Origin: an uncultured Oscillospiraceae bacterium
Lineage (GTDB): Bacteria; Bacillota; Clostridia; Oscillospirales; Oscillospiraceae
Direction of reading: 5' to 3'
DNA length: 46,400 nt
Assembly (NCBI GenBank): GCA_910578505.1
Contig: CAJTPV010000027.1
Coordinates: forward strand, 1 to 46,400
The notes beneath the pieces are model-generated. The model saw nothing but the letters and a program-made list of their open reading frames with translations, did not search any database and had not been told where the DNA came from. A program made the position numbers and the translations under genes. Numbering within the stretch: the first letter of the stretch is position 1; the number at the start of each line of letters is the position of its first letter. Positions 8,349 through 17,136 of this stretch are shown here, piece by piece.

Positions 8349-9422
8349 ATGACAAAAACCACTCATTTTTTCCTGGGCGCCAACAGCGGCCGGGGATTTC
8401 GGAACCTTTTTCACGAATTCTGCACGCCGGAGAACCACCAGGACCTGCTGGTACTAAAGGGCGGGCCCGGCGTGGGCAAATCCACCATGATGAAGCGGAT
8501 CGGCCAGGCCATGGAGGAGCGGGGGGAGCAGGTGGAGTACCTATACTGTTCGGGCGACCCGAAGTCCCTGGACGGCGTCCATATCCCGCGGATTCGGGTT
8601 GCCGTCGTGGACGGCACCGCGCCCCACGTCGTCGAGCCCCAATACCCGGCGGCGGTGGACCGGTATGTGAACCTGGGGGAATTCTACGATATCACCGCCG
8701 CCAAGACCGCCCGCACCGAAGTCATCCGCCACACCAAGGCTGTCTCCGCCGCCTATCAGCGGGCCTACCGCGCCCTCAGCGCCGCCCGGCAGGTGGAGGA
8801 CAACGCCGCCGCCCTGATGGCCGGCGGACTGGACACGGATAAACTGCTGCGGCGCACGGATGGGATCATTGGCCGGGAGATCCACGGGAAGGGCGCCGGC
8901 GGGCCGGACGCCTTCCGCTTCCTGGGCAGCCTGACCTGCAAGGGACCTGTCTGGCGCTTTGACACCGTCGCAGACCTGTGCCCGAAGGTCTATCAGCTGC
9001 AGGACAGCTTCGGCTTCGCCGCGCCTATGCTGGAGCAGATCCGCGCCGCGGCCCGCTCCAGAGGCTACCGGGCCATTGTCTGCCCGGACCCGGAGCACAT
9101 GGACCGGATCCAGCACCTTCTGCTGCCGGACCTGGAGCTGGCGTTCGTCACCTCCCGGGAGGGCATGGTCTACGACGGTCCTACTTACCGCCGGGTGCGG
9201 CTGGACGCCATGCTGCCCGGTGCCTACTATAAGCAGTATAAGTCTAGACTGAAGTTTGTGCGCCGTGTCGTGGAGGTGCTGCGGGAGGACGGACTGGAGG
9301 CCCTGCGGGAGGCGAAGACCGCCCACGACGCGCTGGAGGCGGTCTATACGCCGTATGTGGATTTCAAGGGGGTAGACGCCTGCACCGCCAGGGAGCTGGA
9401 GCGGATCGAAAGCTGCCTGTAA
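8349..9422 (+). CDS. P-loop ATPase of unknown function (PRK06851-like)
   Basis: A Walker A motif GGPGVGKST (38-46) lies near the N-terminus of a 357-residue protein starting MTKTTHFFLGANS. The start ATG 8349 follows an AGGAGGAGAGG site. It resembles the conserved clostridial/bacillar NTPase family catalogued as PRK06851, whose cellular role I do not know. A possible sporulation-type promoter (CAC at 8291-8293 with CATATTGTG at 8309-8317) precedes it, but the match is weak. It is transcribed divergently from gdhA and converges on the glutamine synthetase terminator. Confidence 0.75.
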   Translation: MTKTTHFFLGANSGRGFRNLFHEFCTPENHQDLLVLKGGPGVGKSTMMKRIGQAMEERGEQVEYLYCSGDPKSLDGVHIPRIRVAVVDGTAPHVVEPQYPAAVDRYVNLGEFYDITAAKTARTEVIRHTKAVSAAYQRAYRALSAARQVEDNAAALMAGGLDTDKLLRRTDGIIGREIHGKGAGGPDAFRFLGSLTCKGPVWRFDTVADLCPKVYQLQDSFGFAAPMLEQIRAAARSRGYRAIVCPDPEHMDRIQHLLLPDLELAFVTSREGMVYDGPTYRRVRLDAMLPGAYYKQYKSRLKFVRRVVEVLREDGLEALREAKTAHDALEAVYTPYVDFKGVDACTARELERIESCL

Positions 9423-9446
9423 TCCCTCCCCATCTTCACCGCAGGC

Positions 9447-9486
9447 AAAAGCCGCGCCCGGCTGACACAGGCCAACCGGGCGCGGC
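9447..9486. terminator. Terminator, mainly for glutamine synthetase
   Basis: GCCGCGCCCGG (9451-9461) pairs with CCGGGCGCGGC (9476-9486). On the minus strand it is followed by TTTTGCC, so it should end glutamine synthetase transcripts. The plus-strand side, for the ATPase gene, lacks a U-run. Confidence 0.7.
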
Positions 9487-9496
9487 TCCGCTTGCT

Positions 9497-11593
9497 CTAT
9501 TGAATGGAAAACAGCAGGTCCGTATAGGAGGGATAGGGCCAATAGCCGGCGGCGGTGATGGTCTCCAGCTCATCCACCGTTTTCCGCAGCTCCTCCATGG
9601 CGGCAAAAATCGTATATTTATAGTAGTGCGCGGCCTCATAGGCGTCCGCGAAGTCCCGCCAGGTCAGGGCGCTCTCCAGCGCCTCCCGCTCCTTGGCCAT
9701 ACGGCCCAGCAGTCCCGCCGCTTTCCGCAGCAGCTCCTCCTCGGCGGAGCAGTCCAGATCCGGCAGCACGGCCTTCTTTGCCGCCACTGCGGAGGCCAGA
9801 TCGCCGGAGAAGCGGGACACAGCGGGGAAGATATCCCGCCGGACCATATCCGCCATGGTCCGGGCCTCGATGCCCACAACCTCGCAGTAGTTCTCCAGAT
9901 GGATCTCATTCCGGGCGGTCAGCTCCTCCTTGGTGAAGACGCGGTGCTTGGCGAACAGCTCAATGTGCTTCGGCTGCAGGTAGGTCTTCAGCGCGTCGGC
10001 GGTGCAGGCCAGGTTGCTCAGCCCCCGCCGCTCGGCCTCCTCTACCCAGGCGCCCTCATAGCCGTTGCCGTTGAAGATGATCCGTTGGTGGTCGGTGAGG
10101 ACCCGCTTGATCAGCTCGTGAAGGGCGGTGTTGAAGTCCTCCGCGCCCTCCAGCTCGTCGGCAAACTGGCTCAGCTCCTCCGCCATGATGGTGTTCAGGG
10201 CCGTGTTGGGCCCGGAGATGGACTGGCTGGAGCCCAGCATCCGAAACTCGAACTTGTTGCCTGTAAACGCCAGGGGGGAGGTGCGGTTCCGGTCCGTGGT
10301 GTCCTGGGGAATGGCGGGCAGCGCGTCCACGCCGATGGACAGGCTCCGCTTGCCCTGCTCCACATAGGCGGTGCCGTGGATGATGGAATCTACAATGGCC
10401 GTCAGCTCATCCCCCAGGAAGATGGACAGGATGGCCGGGGGGGCCTCCTGGGCGCCCAGACGGTGGTCGTTGCCGGGGTTGGCCACCGAGCAGCGCAGCA
10501 GGTCCTGATAGTCGTCCACGCCCTTGATGAACGCCGTCAGGAACAGCAGGAACCGGGCGTTCTGGCTGGGGGTGGAGCCGGGGCGGAAGAGGTTCATGCC
10601 GGTGTCGGTGGAGATGGACCAGTTGTCGTGCTTCCCGGAGCCGTTGACCCCCGCGAAGGGCTTCTCGTGGAGCAGACAGACCATGTTGTGCCGCCCGGCC
10701 ACCTTCTTCATGATCTCCATGGTCAGCTGGTTGTGGTCGCAGGCGGTGTTGGCGTCGGTGTAGATGGGGGCCAGCTCATGCTGGGCCGGGGCCACCTCGT
10801 TGTGCTTGGTCTTGGCCAGGATGCCCAGCTTCCACAGCTCCTCGTCCAGCTCCTGCATGTAGGCCGCCACACGGGGCTTGATGGTGCCGAAGTAGTGGTC
10901 CTCCAGCTCCTGCCCCTTGGGGGGCTTGGCGCCGAAGAGGGTGCGGCCTGTGAGGATCAGGTCCTCCCGCTTGTTGTACATATCCTTGTCGATGAGGAAG
11001 TACTCCTGCTCAGGTCCCACCTCGCTGGTTACCCGCTTCACGTCCGTATCGCCGAACAGCCGCAGCACCCGCACCGCCTGCCGGGACAGCTCCTCCATGG
11101 AGCGCAGCAGGGGGGTCTTCTTATCCAGGGCCTGGCCGCTGTAGGAGCAGAAAATGGTGGGGATGCAGAGGCTGCCGTCCTTGATAAAGGCAAAGGCCGT
11201 GGGGTCCCAGGCCGTGTAGCCACGGGCCTCAAAGGTGGCCCGCAGGCCGCCGGAGGGGAAGGAGGAGGCGTCCGGCTCCCCCCGGACCAGCTCCTTGCCG
11301 CTGAAGCTCATGAGCACCTGGCTGGTCCCCTCCGGCGTGATGAAGCTGTCGTGCTTCTCCGCCGTCACGCCGGTCATGGGCTGGAACCAGTGGGTGAAGT
11401 GGGTGGCCCCGCGGTCCATGGCCCAGTTCTTCATTTCCGCCGCCATCTCGTGGGCTGTCTCCAGACTGAGAGGCGTGCCCTCTTTTACGCATTTCTTCCA
11501 CGCCCGGTAGCAGGTGGTGGACAGGCGCTGCTTCATGACCTCCTCGTTGAAGACCATGCTGCCGAACAGTTCCGTTACTTTCTTGTCACTCAT
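9497..11593 (-). CDS. glnN: Glutamine synthetase, type III
   Basis: This enzyme makes glutamine from glutamate, ammonia and ATP. The 698-residue length is diagnostic of the large GSIII class, compared with about 450 for GSI. Visible active-site segments are 'SEVGPEQEYFLID' (metal ligands), 'FAGVNGSGKHDNWS' (glutamate/metal site) and 'FRMLGSSQSISGPNTALN'. The N-terminus contains the GSIII-specific 'GATHFTHWFQPMTG' region. A GGAGAA site precedes ATG 11593. It lies 81 bases downstream of asnB on the same strand with no clear promoter between them, so it may be read from the asnB T-box promoter as well. Confidence 0.95.
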   Translation of the reverse strand: MSDKKVTELFGSMVFNEEVMKQRLSTTCYRAWKKCVKEGTPLSLETAHEMAAEMKNWAMDRGATHFTHWFQPMTGVTAEKHDSFITPEGTSQVLMSFSGKELVRGEPDASSFPSGGLRATFEARGYTAWDPTAFAFIKDGSLCIPTIFCSYSGQALDKKTPLLRSMEELSRQAVRVLRLFGDTDVKRVTSEVGPEQEYFLIDKDMYNKREDLILTGRTLFGAKPPKGQELEDHYFGTIKPRVAAYMQELDEELWKLGILAKTKHNEVAPAQHELAPIYTDANTACDHNQLTMEIMKKVAGRHNMVCLLHEKPFAGVNGSGKHDNWSISTDTGMNLFRPGSTPSQNARFLLFLTAFIKGVDDYQDLLRCSVANPGNDHRLGAQEAPPAILSIFLGDELTAIVDSIIHGTAYVEQGKRSLSIGVDALPAIPQDTTDRNRTSPLAFTGNKFEFRMLGSSQSISGPNTALNTIMAEELSQFADELEGAEDFNTALHELIKRVLTDHQRIIFNGNGYEGAWVEEAERRGLSNLACTADALKTYLQPKHIELFAKHRVFTKEELTARNEIHLENYCEVVGIEARTMADMVRRDIFPAVSRFSGDLASAVAAKKAVLPDLDCSAEEELLRKAAGLLGRMAKEREALESALTWRDFADAYEAAHYYKYTIFAAMEELRKTVDELETITAAGYWPYPSYTDLLFSIQ

Positions 11594-11674
11594 AGGTATT
11601 CTCCTTCTCTGCTTTCGCAGGTGGTATTTTGATTTGTCTTGCGGGATACACCGCGCAGCGCATTGGCCGTCCGA

Positions 11675-13258
11675 CTAGGACCCTGACGCGCCGTAGTTGC
11701 TCAGGACGCGGGCGCTGGGGTCGTTGACGTCGCAACCCTCCCACTCCCGGTTGGGCATCCAGAAGTCTATCACCATCCCCGCCTGACCGGGATAGTATTT
11801 CTCGAAGATCTCCCGGTAGAGCAGGGACTCCTTTGTAAACGGCTTGGCGTGATAGGCGTACTTCTCCGCAGCCGCCTCCCAGTCATCGCCGTACCGCTCC
11901 TCCGCGTAGGCGCGCAGCCCGTCCGCCAGGCTGTGGCCCACCGCGTCCGAAAACGCCGCCTTCTCCCGCTGTAAGATGGACTCCGGCAGGTAATCCCCCG
12001 CAAAGGCCCGCCGCAGCAGGTATTTGCCCTTGTTGTACACATTGACCTTCTTCGCCGGGTCAATGCTCATCACATACTGCACAAAGTCCAGATCGCCGAA
12101 GGGGACCCGGGCCTCCAGGCTGTTGGCGGAGATGCACCGGTCCGCCCGGAGCACATCGTACATATGCAGCTCCCGAATCCGCTTCTCACTCTCCGCCTGG
12201 AACGCCGCCGGCGAGGGGGCGAAATCCGTGTACTTATACCCAAACAGCTCGTCGCTGATCTCGCCCGTCAGCAGCACCCGGATGTCGCTCTGCTCATGGA
12301 TGGCCCGGCAGAGGAGATACATGCCCATGCTGGCCCGGATGGTGGTGATGTCGTACGTACCGAGAGTATATATTAATTCGTCCAGCGTGTCCAGTACATC
12401 TTTGTCTGTCATATAAATTTCATGGTGGTTGCTGCCGATGTAGTCCGCCACCTGCCTGGCATACTTCAGATCAATGGCGTCCTTGGACATGCCCACGGCG
12501 TAGGTCTCGACGGGTCTGTTCAGCAGCTTGGCGGCAATGGCGCACACCAGGGAGCTGTCCAGCCCGCCGGAGAGCAGGAATCCCACCGGCACGTCTGCGT
12601 CCAGCCGCTTCTCCACCCCCAATATCAGCTTCTCGTGGATGTTGGCGCACACCGTCTCTAAATCATCGTCACACACCGCTTCCACCTTCGACATGTCCCG
12701 ATAGCAGACAAATTTGCCGTCCTTATAGTAGTGTCCCGGCGGAAACGGCATCACCCGGTCCGTCAGCGCCGCCAGGTTCTTCGGCTCGCTGGCAAACAGG
12801 ATATGCCCCGACCTGCTGTAGCCGTAGTACAGCGGGCGGATGCCGATGGGGTCCCGCGCCGCCACAAAGCTGCCGCTGGGCGCGTCATAGATCACCGTCG
12901 CGTATTCCGCGTCCAGCATGCCGAACAGCTCCACGCCGTACTCCCGCCACAGGGGGAGGATCAGCTCGCAGTCAGAGCCGCTGCGGAACGTGTACCCCTT
13001 TGCCTCCAGGGCCTTTTTCAGCTTCCGGAATCCGTACAGCTCGCCGTTGCACACCACCGCGCTGCCGTCCCCTGTAGAAAAGGGCTGCATCCCCGCCGGT
13101 TCCGGCCCCATGATGGCCAGCCGGTGAAACAGCAGCGTCCCGGACTTCGTCTCCAGGACCCGGCTGTCGTCGGGACCTCTGCTCTTGGTGGCCGCAAAGC
13201 CCCTCTGCAAATCGGAAAGGGGAATGTCCTTCCCTGTATAACCCATAATTGCGCACAT
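11675..13258 (-). CDS. asnB: Asparagine synthetase B (glutamine-hydrolysing)
   Basis: AsnB transfers the glutamine amide to aspartyl-AMP. The start MCAIMGYTG puts the catalytic cysteine at position 2 for the N-terminal glutaminase domain (to about residue 190). The synthetase domain has the pyrophosphate loop SGGLDSS at 230-236. The length is 527 residues. ATG 13258 is fixed by Cys2 and by a GGAGGTGC ribosome site on the complement just upstream; the open frame upstream of it belongs to the leader RNA. Expression should respond to uncharged tRNA-Asn through the T-box described next. Confidence 0.95.
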   Translation of the reverse strand: MCAIMGYTGKDIPLSDLQRGFAATKSRGPDDSRVLETKSGTLLFHRLAIMGPEPAGMQPFSTGDGSAVVCNGELYGFRKLKKALEAKGYTFRSGSDCELILPLWREYGVELFGMLDAEYATVIYDAPSGSFVAARDPIGIRPLYYGYSRSGHILFASEPKNLAALTDRVMPFPPGHYYKDGKFVCYRDMSKVEAVCDDDLETVCANIHEKLILGVEKRLDADVPVGFLLSGGLDSSLVCAIAAKLLNRPVETYAVGMSKDAIDLKYARQVADYIGSNHHEIYMTDKDVLDTLDELIYTLGTYDITTIRASMGMYLLCRAIHEQSDIRVLLTGEISDELFGYKYTDFAPSPAAFQAESEKRIRELHMYDVLRADRCISANSLEARVPFGDLDFVQYVMSIDPAKKVNVYNKGKYLLRRAFAGDYLPESILQREKAAFSDAVGHSLADGLRAYAEERYGDDWEAAAEKYAYHAKPFTKESLLYREIFEKYYPGQAGMVIDFWMPNREWEGCDVNDPSARVLSNYGASGS

Positions 13259-13551
13259 AAAAAGCACCTCCGTCATATCCGGCGTCACTAAAATAAAGAT
13301 TTTAGGACGAATCGCCGGAATCCGTGGTGCCACCTAATTTACCGCTGTCGCGGTCACTTCAGCTCTAACAAGCCTGGCGGCTGTAACGGGCCGTTCCCGT
13401 CTCCCCTACTGAGCGATTGCGCTTTTGGGGTCAAGGCTCCGGGGTGTTATTCACCAGGATTCCGCCGCGGGGTTCCCACTGTCTCCCGCTCACTGAAGGT
13501 GTTTTTCCTGACTACTTCTCTCCATCATCGCCGCTGGCATATTGGAAATAT
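13259..13551 (-). promoter_or_regulatory. T-box leader, Asn specifier (asnB)
   Basis: Reading the minus strand, the leader begins with a Stem I containing GAGAGAAGTAGTCAGG (13507-13523). The specifier-loop segment GTGAATAACACC (13443-13454) presents AAC, an asparagine codon, followed by A. The T-box sequence AGGTGGCACCACGG lies at 13322-13335, with the typical preceding 'GAAGTGACCGCG'. After the T-box, GCACC (13326-13330) and CCGGCG can pair with CGCCGG and GGTGC (13264-13268). Five U residues follow immediately before the AUG. This hairpin would both terminate transcription and cover the GGAGG ribosome site. The class is established; the dual mode is my inference. Confidence 0.92.
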
Positions 13552-13557
13552 GGGCGT

Positions 13558-13586
13558 ATCTTACCCCCGCCGGCCCCATTTGTCAA
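13558..13586 (-). promoter_or_regulatory. Promoter of the asnB T-box transcript
   Basis: On the minus strand TTGACA is followed after exactly 17 bases by TAAGAT. Transcription should begin near 13550, directly before Stem I of the T-box. Confidence 0.85.
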
Positions 13587-13717
13587 GAATAAATTTTTGT
13601 CAGGCGGCTGAAAATTTGTTTGCTTTCCGCCCGATAAAGGGGCGGAAATGCGATTTTTACAGGGCTGTATTCAACTGAAAAACAAAAGTGTGTGCAATCG
13701 GCAGCGAGCAAAAACCA

Positions 13718-13760
13718 GCGCACAAAAAAACCGGAGCCTGGGTCCGATTTTTTTGTGCGC
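13718..13760 (-). terminator. Terminator of the rubredoxin/flavin reductase gene
   Basis: GCGCACAAAAAAACCGGA (13718-13735) pairs with TCCGATTTTTTTGTGCGC (13743-13760) with one mismatch. The stem contains long A/T runs on both strands, so it could act in either direction. It lies 13 bases beyond the stop of the minus-strand gene. Confidence 0.7.
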
Positions 13761-13772
13761 GCTTGTCACCGG

Positions 13773-14378
13773 CTAAACCCGCTCAAAATCCGCCGGCCCG
13801 TGCTTGCACCAGGGGCAGGTGAAGTCCTCCGGCAGCTCCTCCCCCTCGTAGACATACCCGCAGACCCGGCAGCGCCAGCCGGTTTTTTTGCTGGGACCCG
13901 GCTTGGGCTTGACGTGGCGGTAGTAGTCGTCGTAGGTCAGGGGCCGCTGCTGGGAGAGGACCTCCGCGTGGATGGGGTCCGCGATAAACAGCGTGTGGGA
14001 CTGGAAATCCAGGGTGTGCAGGACCTGCCCGGTGACAAAGGCGTTGGCATAGGCGGTCAGATGCAGCAGGCCGGAGGGGTCCCGTTCGGTCTGGTGGAGA
14101 TAGGCGCTGAGCTTGTCCGATTCCCGCCCGCTGCGCATGCCGAAATGCTGGAAAAGGGAAAAGGGCGCGTCGTTTGTGAGAATCGACGCGGAAAAAAGGC
14201 CGGTGCGCCGGATCATCTCATGGGTCAGTGTCTTTTTGCTGACCGCCACGGAGATGCAGTTGGGCTTGTTGGAGATTTGGGAGAGCGTATTGATGATGCA
14301 GGCGTTGTCTCTGCCGTCCTCCCGCGCCGACAGCAGAAACAGACCGTAGCTGATGTTCATCAGAGCTTGTTCGTCCAT
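13773..14378 (-). CDS. hrb: Flavin reductase-rubredoxin fusion (high-molecular-weight rubredoxin)
   Basis: The 201-residue protein joins an FMN-binding flavin-reductase-like domain (about 1-150) to a C-terminal rubredoxin domain (about 167-201). The rubredoxin iron ligands are in 'CRVCG' and 'CPWCK'. In clostridia such proteins pass electrons from NAD(P)H to flavodiiron proteins for oxygen or NO removal. The second Cys pair ends in K rather than the usual G, as in some rubredoxin-like domains. The start ATG 14378 follows a GGAAG site. No flavodiiron partner is in this window. Confidence 0.88.
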   Translation of the reverse strand: MDEQALMNISYGLFLLSAREDGRDNACIINTLSQISNKPNCISVAVSKKTLTHEMIRRTGLFSASILTNDAPFSLFQHFGMRSGRESDKLSAYLHQTERDPSGLLHLTAYANAFVTGQVLHTLDFQSHTLFIADPIHAEVLSQQRPLTYDDYYRHVKPKPGPSKKTGWRCRVCGYVYEGEELPEDFTCPWCKHGPADFERV

Positions 14379-14451
14379 GGTTTTTCTTCCTTTCCATAGT
14401 GGGATAGGCGTAGTATAACCAGAAACGCCGCTCTCCTTCCTCATGACGCAT

Positions 14452-14483
14452 GCCGCCGGCAAAATTTGCCGGCGGCAATTTTT
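14452..14483. terminator. GC-rich hairpin with plus-strand U-tract
   Basis: GCCGCCGGC (14452-14460) pairs with GCCGGCGGC (14468-14476), followed by AATTTTTCT on the plus strand. The upstream gene that would need it, the SLH protein, is on the minus strand, where no U-tract follows the stem. Its orientation is therefore odd. It may still insulate the SLH and rubredoxin genes. Confidence 0.5.
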
Positions 14484-14547
14484 CTGTCTGAGCGGACGGC
14501 GTGCAGCAGCCCTGCGGGAAGCCCTCTCGGACAGCAGATTTTTCGCG

Positions 14548-15981
14548 TCAGGAAAACCTGGCGACAGCCTCCGCCTCCGTCATGGCGAAAAACTGGTAGG
14601 CAATGGCGCCGGACTGGTCGCCCCAGGTGGTGTCGATATGGGCGGTGGTCCCATCCAGCTGGGCGGCGCTCCAAATGTGGTCCCCCCGGGAAACTGTAGC
14701 GCAGTCGATCCCCTCCAGCTTCAGCAGCAGATTGTAGGCCGCCGTATAGCCGTCGCAGACCGCCTTGCCGTTGGCGAAGACGCTGTAACCGGTGTGGCTT
14801 ATGGAGGTGTCCGTGCTGGAAAAATCATACTCGCAGTTGTCGCAGACCCAGGTGAAATAGACGCGGGCCTTGTCGCGCTGGCTCATGTCCGCGGTAATTT
14901 TCCCCTCCGCCCACATCTGGTCGTGGATCGCAATGGCATAGGCCATGGTCTCCTCCCGGTACCGCTCCAGCTCCCCGTCTCCATAGAGACTGCTGGAAAA
15001 GGTGAAGGTGACGGCGCCGGATTTGATGGAATACACGCACTTGATGGCGTTATAGGTCTGCTCCACATAGCCCCGCACCGTGTCCAAAAACGCCTGTAGC
15101 AGCTTGTTCACCGCCGCGCTGGTCAGTGTATCCGCCGGGTATTTGAGGGTAATGGCCCGCTCGCCCCGCGAGAGCATATACCGCACGTCCGCGTCGATCT
15201 CCGCGGAGCTGTCCGGCGCGGGGGCCGGATAAAAGCCGCCGTCGCTCTCCACCAGGTCCATCATGGTGGTCCCGGCCCGGCTGTAGGCCTGCGCCCAGTC
15301 CAGCCGGACCCGCAGGGAGCTGTCCGCCAGCCGCGCGGCCATAGCCGCCACCTGGCAGCGCTGAATATGGGCTTCCGGCAGGAAGGCCCCCGTCTTGTCC
15401 ACGCCGCCGGAGATGCCCCACGTGTACAGGGCGAGAATATCCTGGCGGTAGGGCGTATCGTCCCGGACGTCCCGGATATAATTCCGGTTGGCGTAGCCCG
15501 CCGCCACCACGTCCCCGTTGATGGGCTCGAACAGGTCCTGGGGCAGGGTGTTGGCCAGGATATGGGCCATCTGCGCCCGCGTGGCCGCCTGCTGGTACAG
15601 ACCGTCAAACTCCCGGTCGATCACCTGCAGCTCCTGCAGATAAGCCGCATAGGGCTTGTACCACTCCCCGCCGCTGTGCCGGCTGGGGCCGGCCTCGCTG
15701 TCGCCGTGCTCATAGAGGCTGCGCAGGCGGGCGGCCATGGTCACCGCCTCCGCTATGGTCATCTCACTGTCAGGGGCGAAGCGGCCGTCCTGCCCATTGA
15801 TCAGCCCCAGCTCATACAGCGCCGCGGCGCTTTCATAGTACCAGGCCCCGGCGTCCAAATCCGCAAACTGCCCGGCGTAGGTGCGGACCGCCGGAAAGCG
15901 GGTGTCCGCCGCGGACGCATGGGGCAGAGAGACTGCCAGCAGAATGGCCGCCAGGGCAAATGTTACAATACGGCGTTTCAT
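14548..15981 (-). CDS. Secreted SLH-domain protein with transglutaminase-like domain
   Basis: The N-terminus MKRRIVTFALAAILLAV..ASA is a Sec signal peptide. Three SLH-like repeats follow (about 35-230), with the features 'FADLDAGAWYYESAAALYELGLING', 'AATRAQMAHILANTLP' and 'QRCQVAAMAARLAD'; these bind secondary cell-wall polymer. The C-terminal third is a transglutaminase/cysteine-protease-like fold with a likely triad: Cys in 'AVCDGYTAAYNLLL', His in 'GDHIWSAAQL' and Asp in 'HIDTTWGD'. It is probably anchored at the cell surface as a crosslinking or peptidase enzyme. The LCP gene lies 19 bases upstream, so they form one operon. Confidence 0.85.
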   Translation of the reverse strand: MKRRIVTFALAAILLAVSLPHASAADTRFPAVRTYAGQFADLDAGAWYYESAAALYELGLINGQDGRFAPDSEMTIAEAVTMAARLRSLYEHGDSEAGPSRHSGGEWYKPYAAYLQELQVIDREFDGLYQQAATRAQMAHILANTLPQDLFEPINGDVVAAGYANRNYIRDVRDDTPYRQDILALYTWGISGGVDKTGAFLPEAHIQRCQVAAMAARLADSSLRVRLDWAQAYSRAGTTMMDLVESDGGFYPAPAPDSSAEIDADVRYMLSRGERAITLKYPADTLTSAAVNKLLQAFLDTVRGYVEQTYNAIKCVYSIKSGAVTFTFSSSLYGDGELERYREETMAYAIAIHDQMWAEGKITADMSQRDKARVYFTWVCDNCEYDFSSTDTSISHTGYSVFANGKAVCDGYTAAYNLLLKLEGIDCATVSRGDHIWSAAQLDGTTAHIDTTWGDQSGAIAYQFFAMTEAEAVARFS

Positions 15982-16000
15982 TGGTGTGCTCCTTTCCCTG

Positions 16001-17008
16001 TCACGGCGTCAGGATGTACATATCCTCCAGCGTCAGGTCCTCCCGATAGGGGTTAAAGTATGTGTTGACCAGCTCCAGCGTCCCCTCCGGGTCCAGGATG
16101 TAGTAGGAGCCGCCCTTGTAATAACCCGCGCCGTCGCCGGGCAGGGTATGGAAAGAGATGTTGTCCGGGCCGATTTTCAGCGCCTGCTCCCCAATCCAGA
16201 TCAGATTGGAGAGCTTCAGGTCCGTTTCCACCCACTTCTCAAAAATGGCCGCCATATCCCCCACCTTGTCCATATTGGACAGCTGAAGGGTCTGCTTGGC
16301 GACGGCCTTCAGAAAGGCCTGCTGGGTGTCAATGCGGCCGATATCGGCGGTAGCATAGCCGGTGCCGTCGTTGTTCTGCCGCCAGCGGACCACCTCCAGG
16401 GCCTCCTGGCCGTTCAAATGGCGGGGCCCGGCGTCAAAATGGATGTGCAGGTCCTGGTAGTCGTCGTCGTAATCCATATTCACCGGGATATCGAAGTCCA
16501 CGCCGTCAATGGCGTTCACCAGCTCCACAAAGGCCCGCAGGTCCACGGTGACATAGTGGTCAATGGGGATGCCCAGCAGCTTGGAGACCTCCTCCATGGT
16601 CTGCGTAAAGCCGCCGTGGTGGTAGGCGTTGTTCAGCTTTTTCACCGACCAGGACACATTGAGCAGGGTGTCCCGTGGAAGGCTGACGATGTTCATCGCC
16701 CCGCCATCGCTGTCCAGGGCCAGCAGCAGGTTGGTGTCGCTACCGCCGTTCTCGTCGTCCAGACCGCCCAGAAGGATGGTGTGGAAGTGCTCCTTTCTGG
16801 CGGTGAGGGTGGAGGCGGCCCGGGCGTCGCCGCCGGGCTCCTGGGGCGCGTCGGGCGTTTCCTCCTGCAAATCCGCGCCTGCGGGGACAGTGGGTTCCTC
16901 GGAAAAGCATTTATAGAGCCCCACCAGGGCGGTGAGAACAAACAGTGTGCTGAGCGCCACCACGGCTATAGCCTGCAGCGGCGACGTATGTCTTTTGTGA
17001 CGGTTCAT
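16001..17008 (-). CDS. LytR-CpsA-Psr (LCP) family phosphotransferase
   Basis: LCP enzymes attach undecaprenyl-linked wall polymers to peptidoglycan. A short basic N-terminus and one membrane helix (about 13-33) are followed by a Pro/Glu-rich linker. The LCP domain carries 'LLGGLDDENGGSDTNLLLAL', 'NIVSLPRDTLLNV', 'KLNNAYHHGG' and 'RWRQNNDGTGYATADIGRIDTQQ', with the conserved Arg and Asp residues. It is the first gene of a pair with the SLH-transglutaminase protein. An LCP enzyme next to an SLH protein suggests it attaches the wall polymer that SLH domains bind. Confidence 0.92.
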   Translation of the reverse strand: MNRHKRHTSPLQAIAVVALSTLFVLTALVGLYKCFSEEPTVPAGADLQEETPDAPQEPGGDARAASTLTARKEHFHTILLGGLDDENGGSDTNLLLALDSDGGAMNIVSLPRDTLLNVSWSVKKLNNAYHHGGFTQTMEEVSKLLGIPIDHYVTVDLRAFVELVNAIDGVDFDIPVNMDYDDDYQDLHIHFDAGPRHLNGQEALEVVRWRQNNDGTGYATADIGRIDTQQAFLKAVAKQTLQLSNMDKVGDMAAIFEKWVETDLKLSNLIWIGEQALKIGPDNISFHTLPGDGAGYYKGGSYYILDPEGTLELVNTYFNPYREDLTLEDMYILTP

Positions 17009-17079
17009 GGGGTTTTCGCTCCTTGGCGGCGGGCCATGCCCGCAGGTAATCGCCGCCGCCCAACGGCGGCAGCCGTTTT

Positions 17080-17108
17080 ATTATAACTGAGAATACACTA
17101 TAACACAA
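17080..17108 (-). promoter_or_regulatory. Promoter of the LCP-SLH operon
   Basis: On the minus strand TTGTGT, 17 bases, then TATAAT, about 70 bases upstream of the LCP start. A GC-rich hairpin (17052-17070) lies in the leader. Confidence 0.7.
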
Positions 17109-17136
17109 GGCCTAAAGAAAATTTGTCATCATTTGT

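Noticed and set aside
9500..11632. 710-codon plus-strand frame opposite glutamine synthetase
   Set aside because: It mirrors the GSIII coding frame, is Gly/Val/Leu/Arg-biased and has no recognisable domain.
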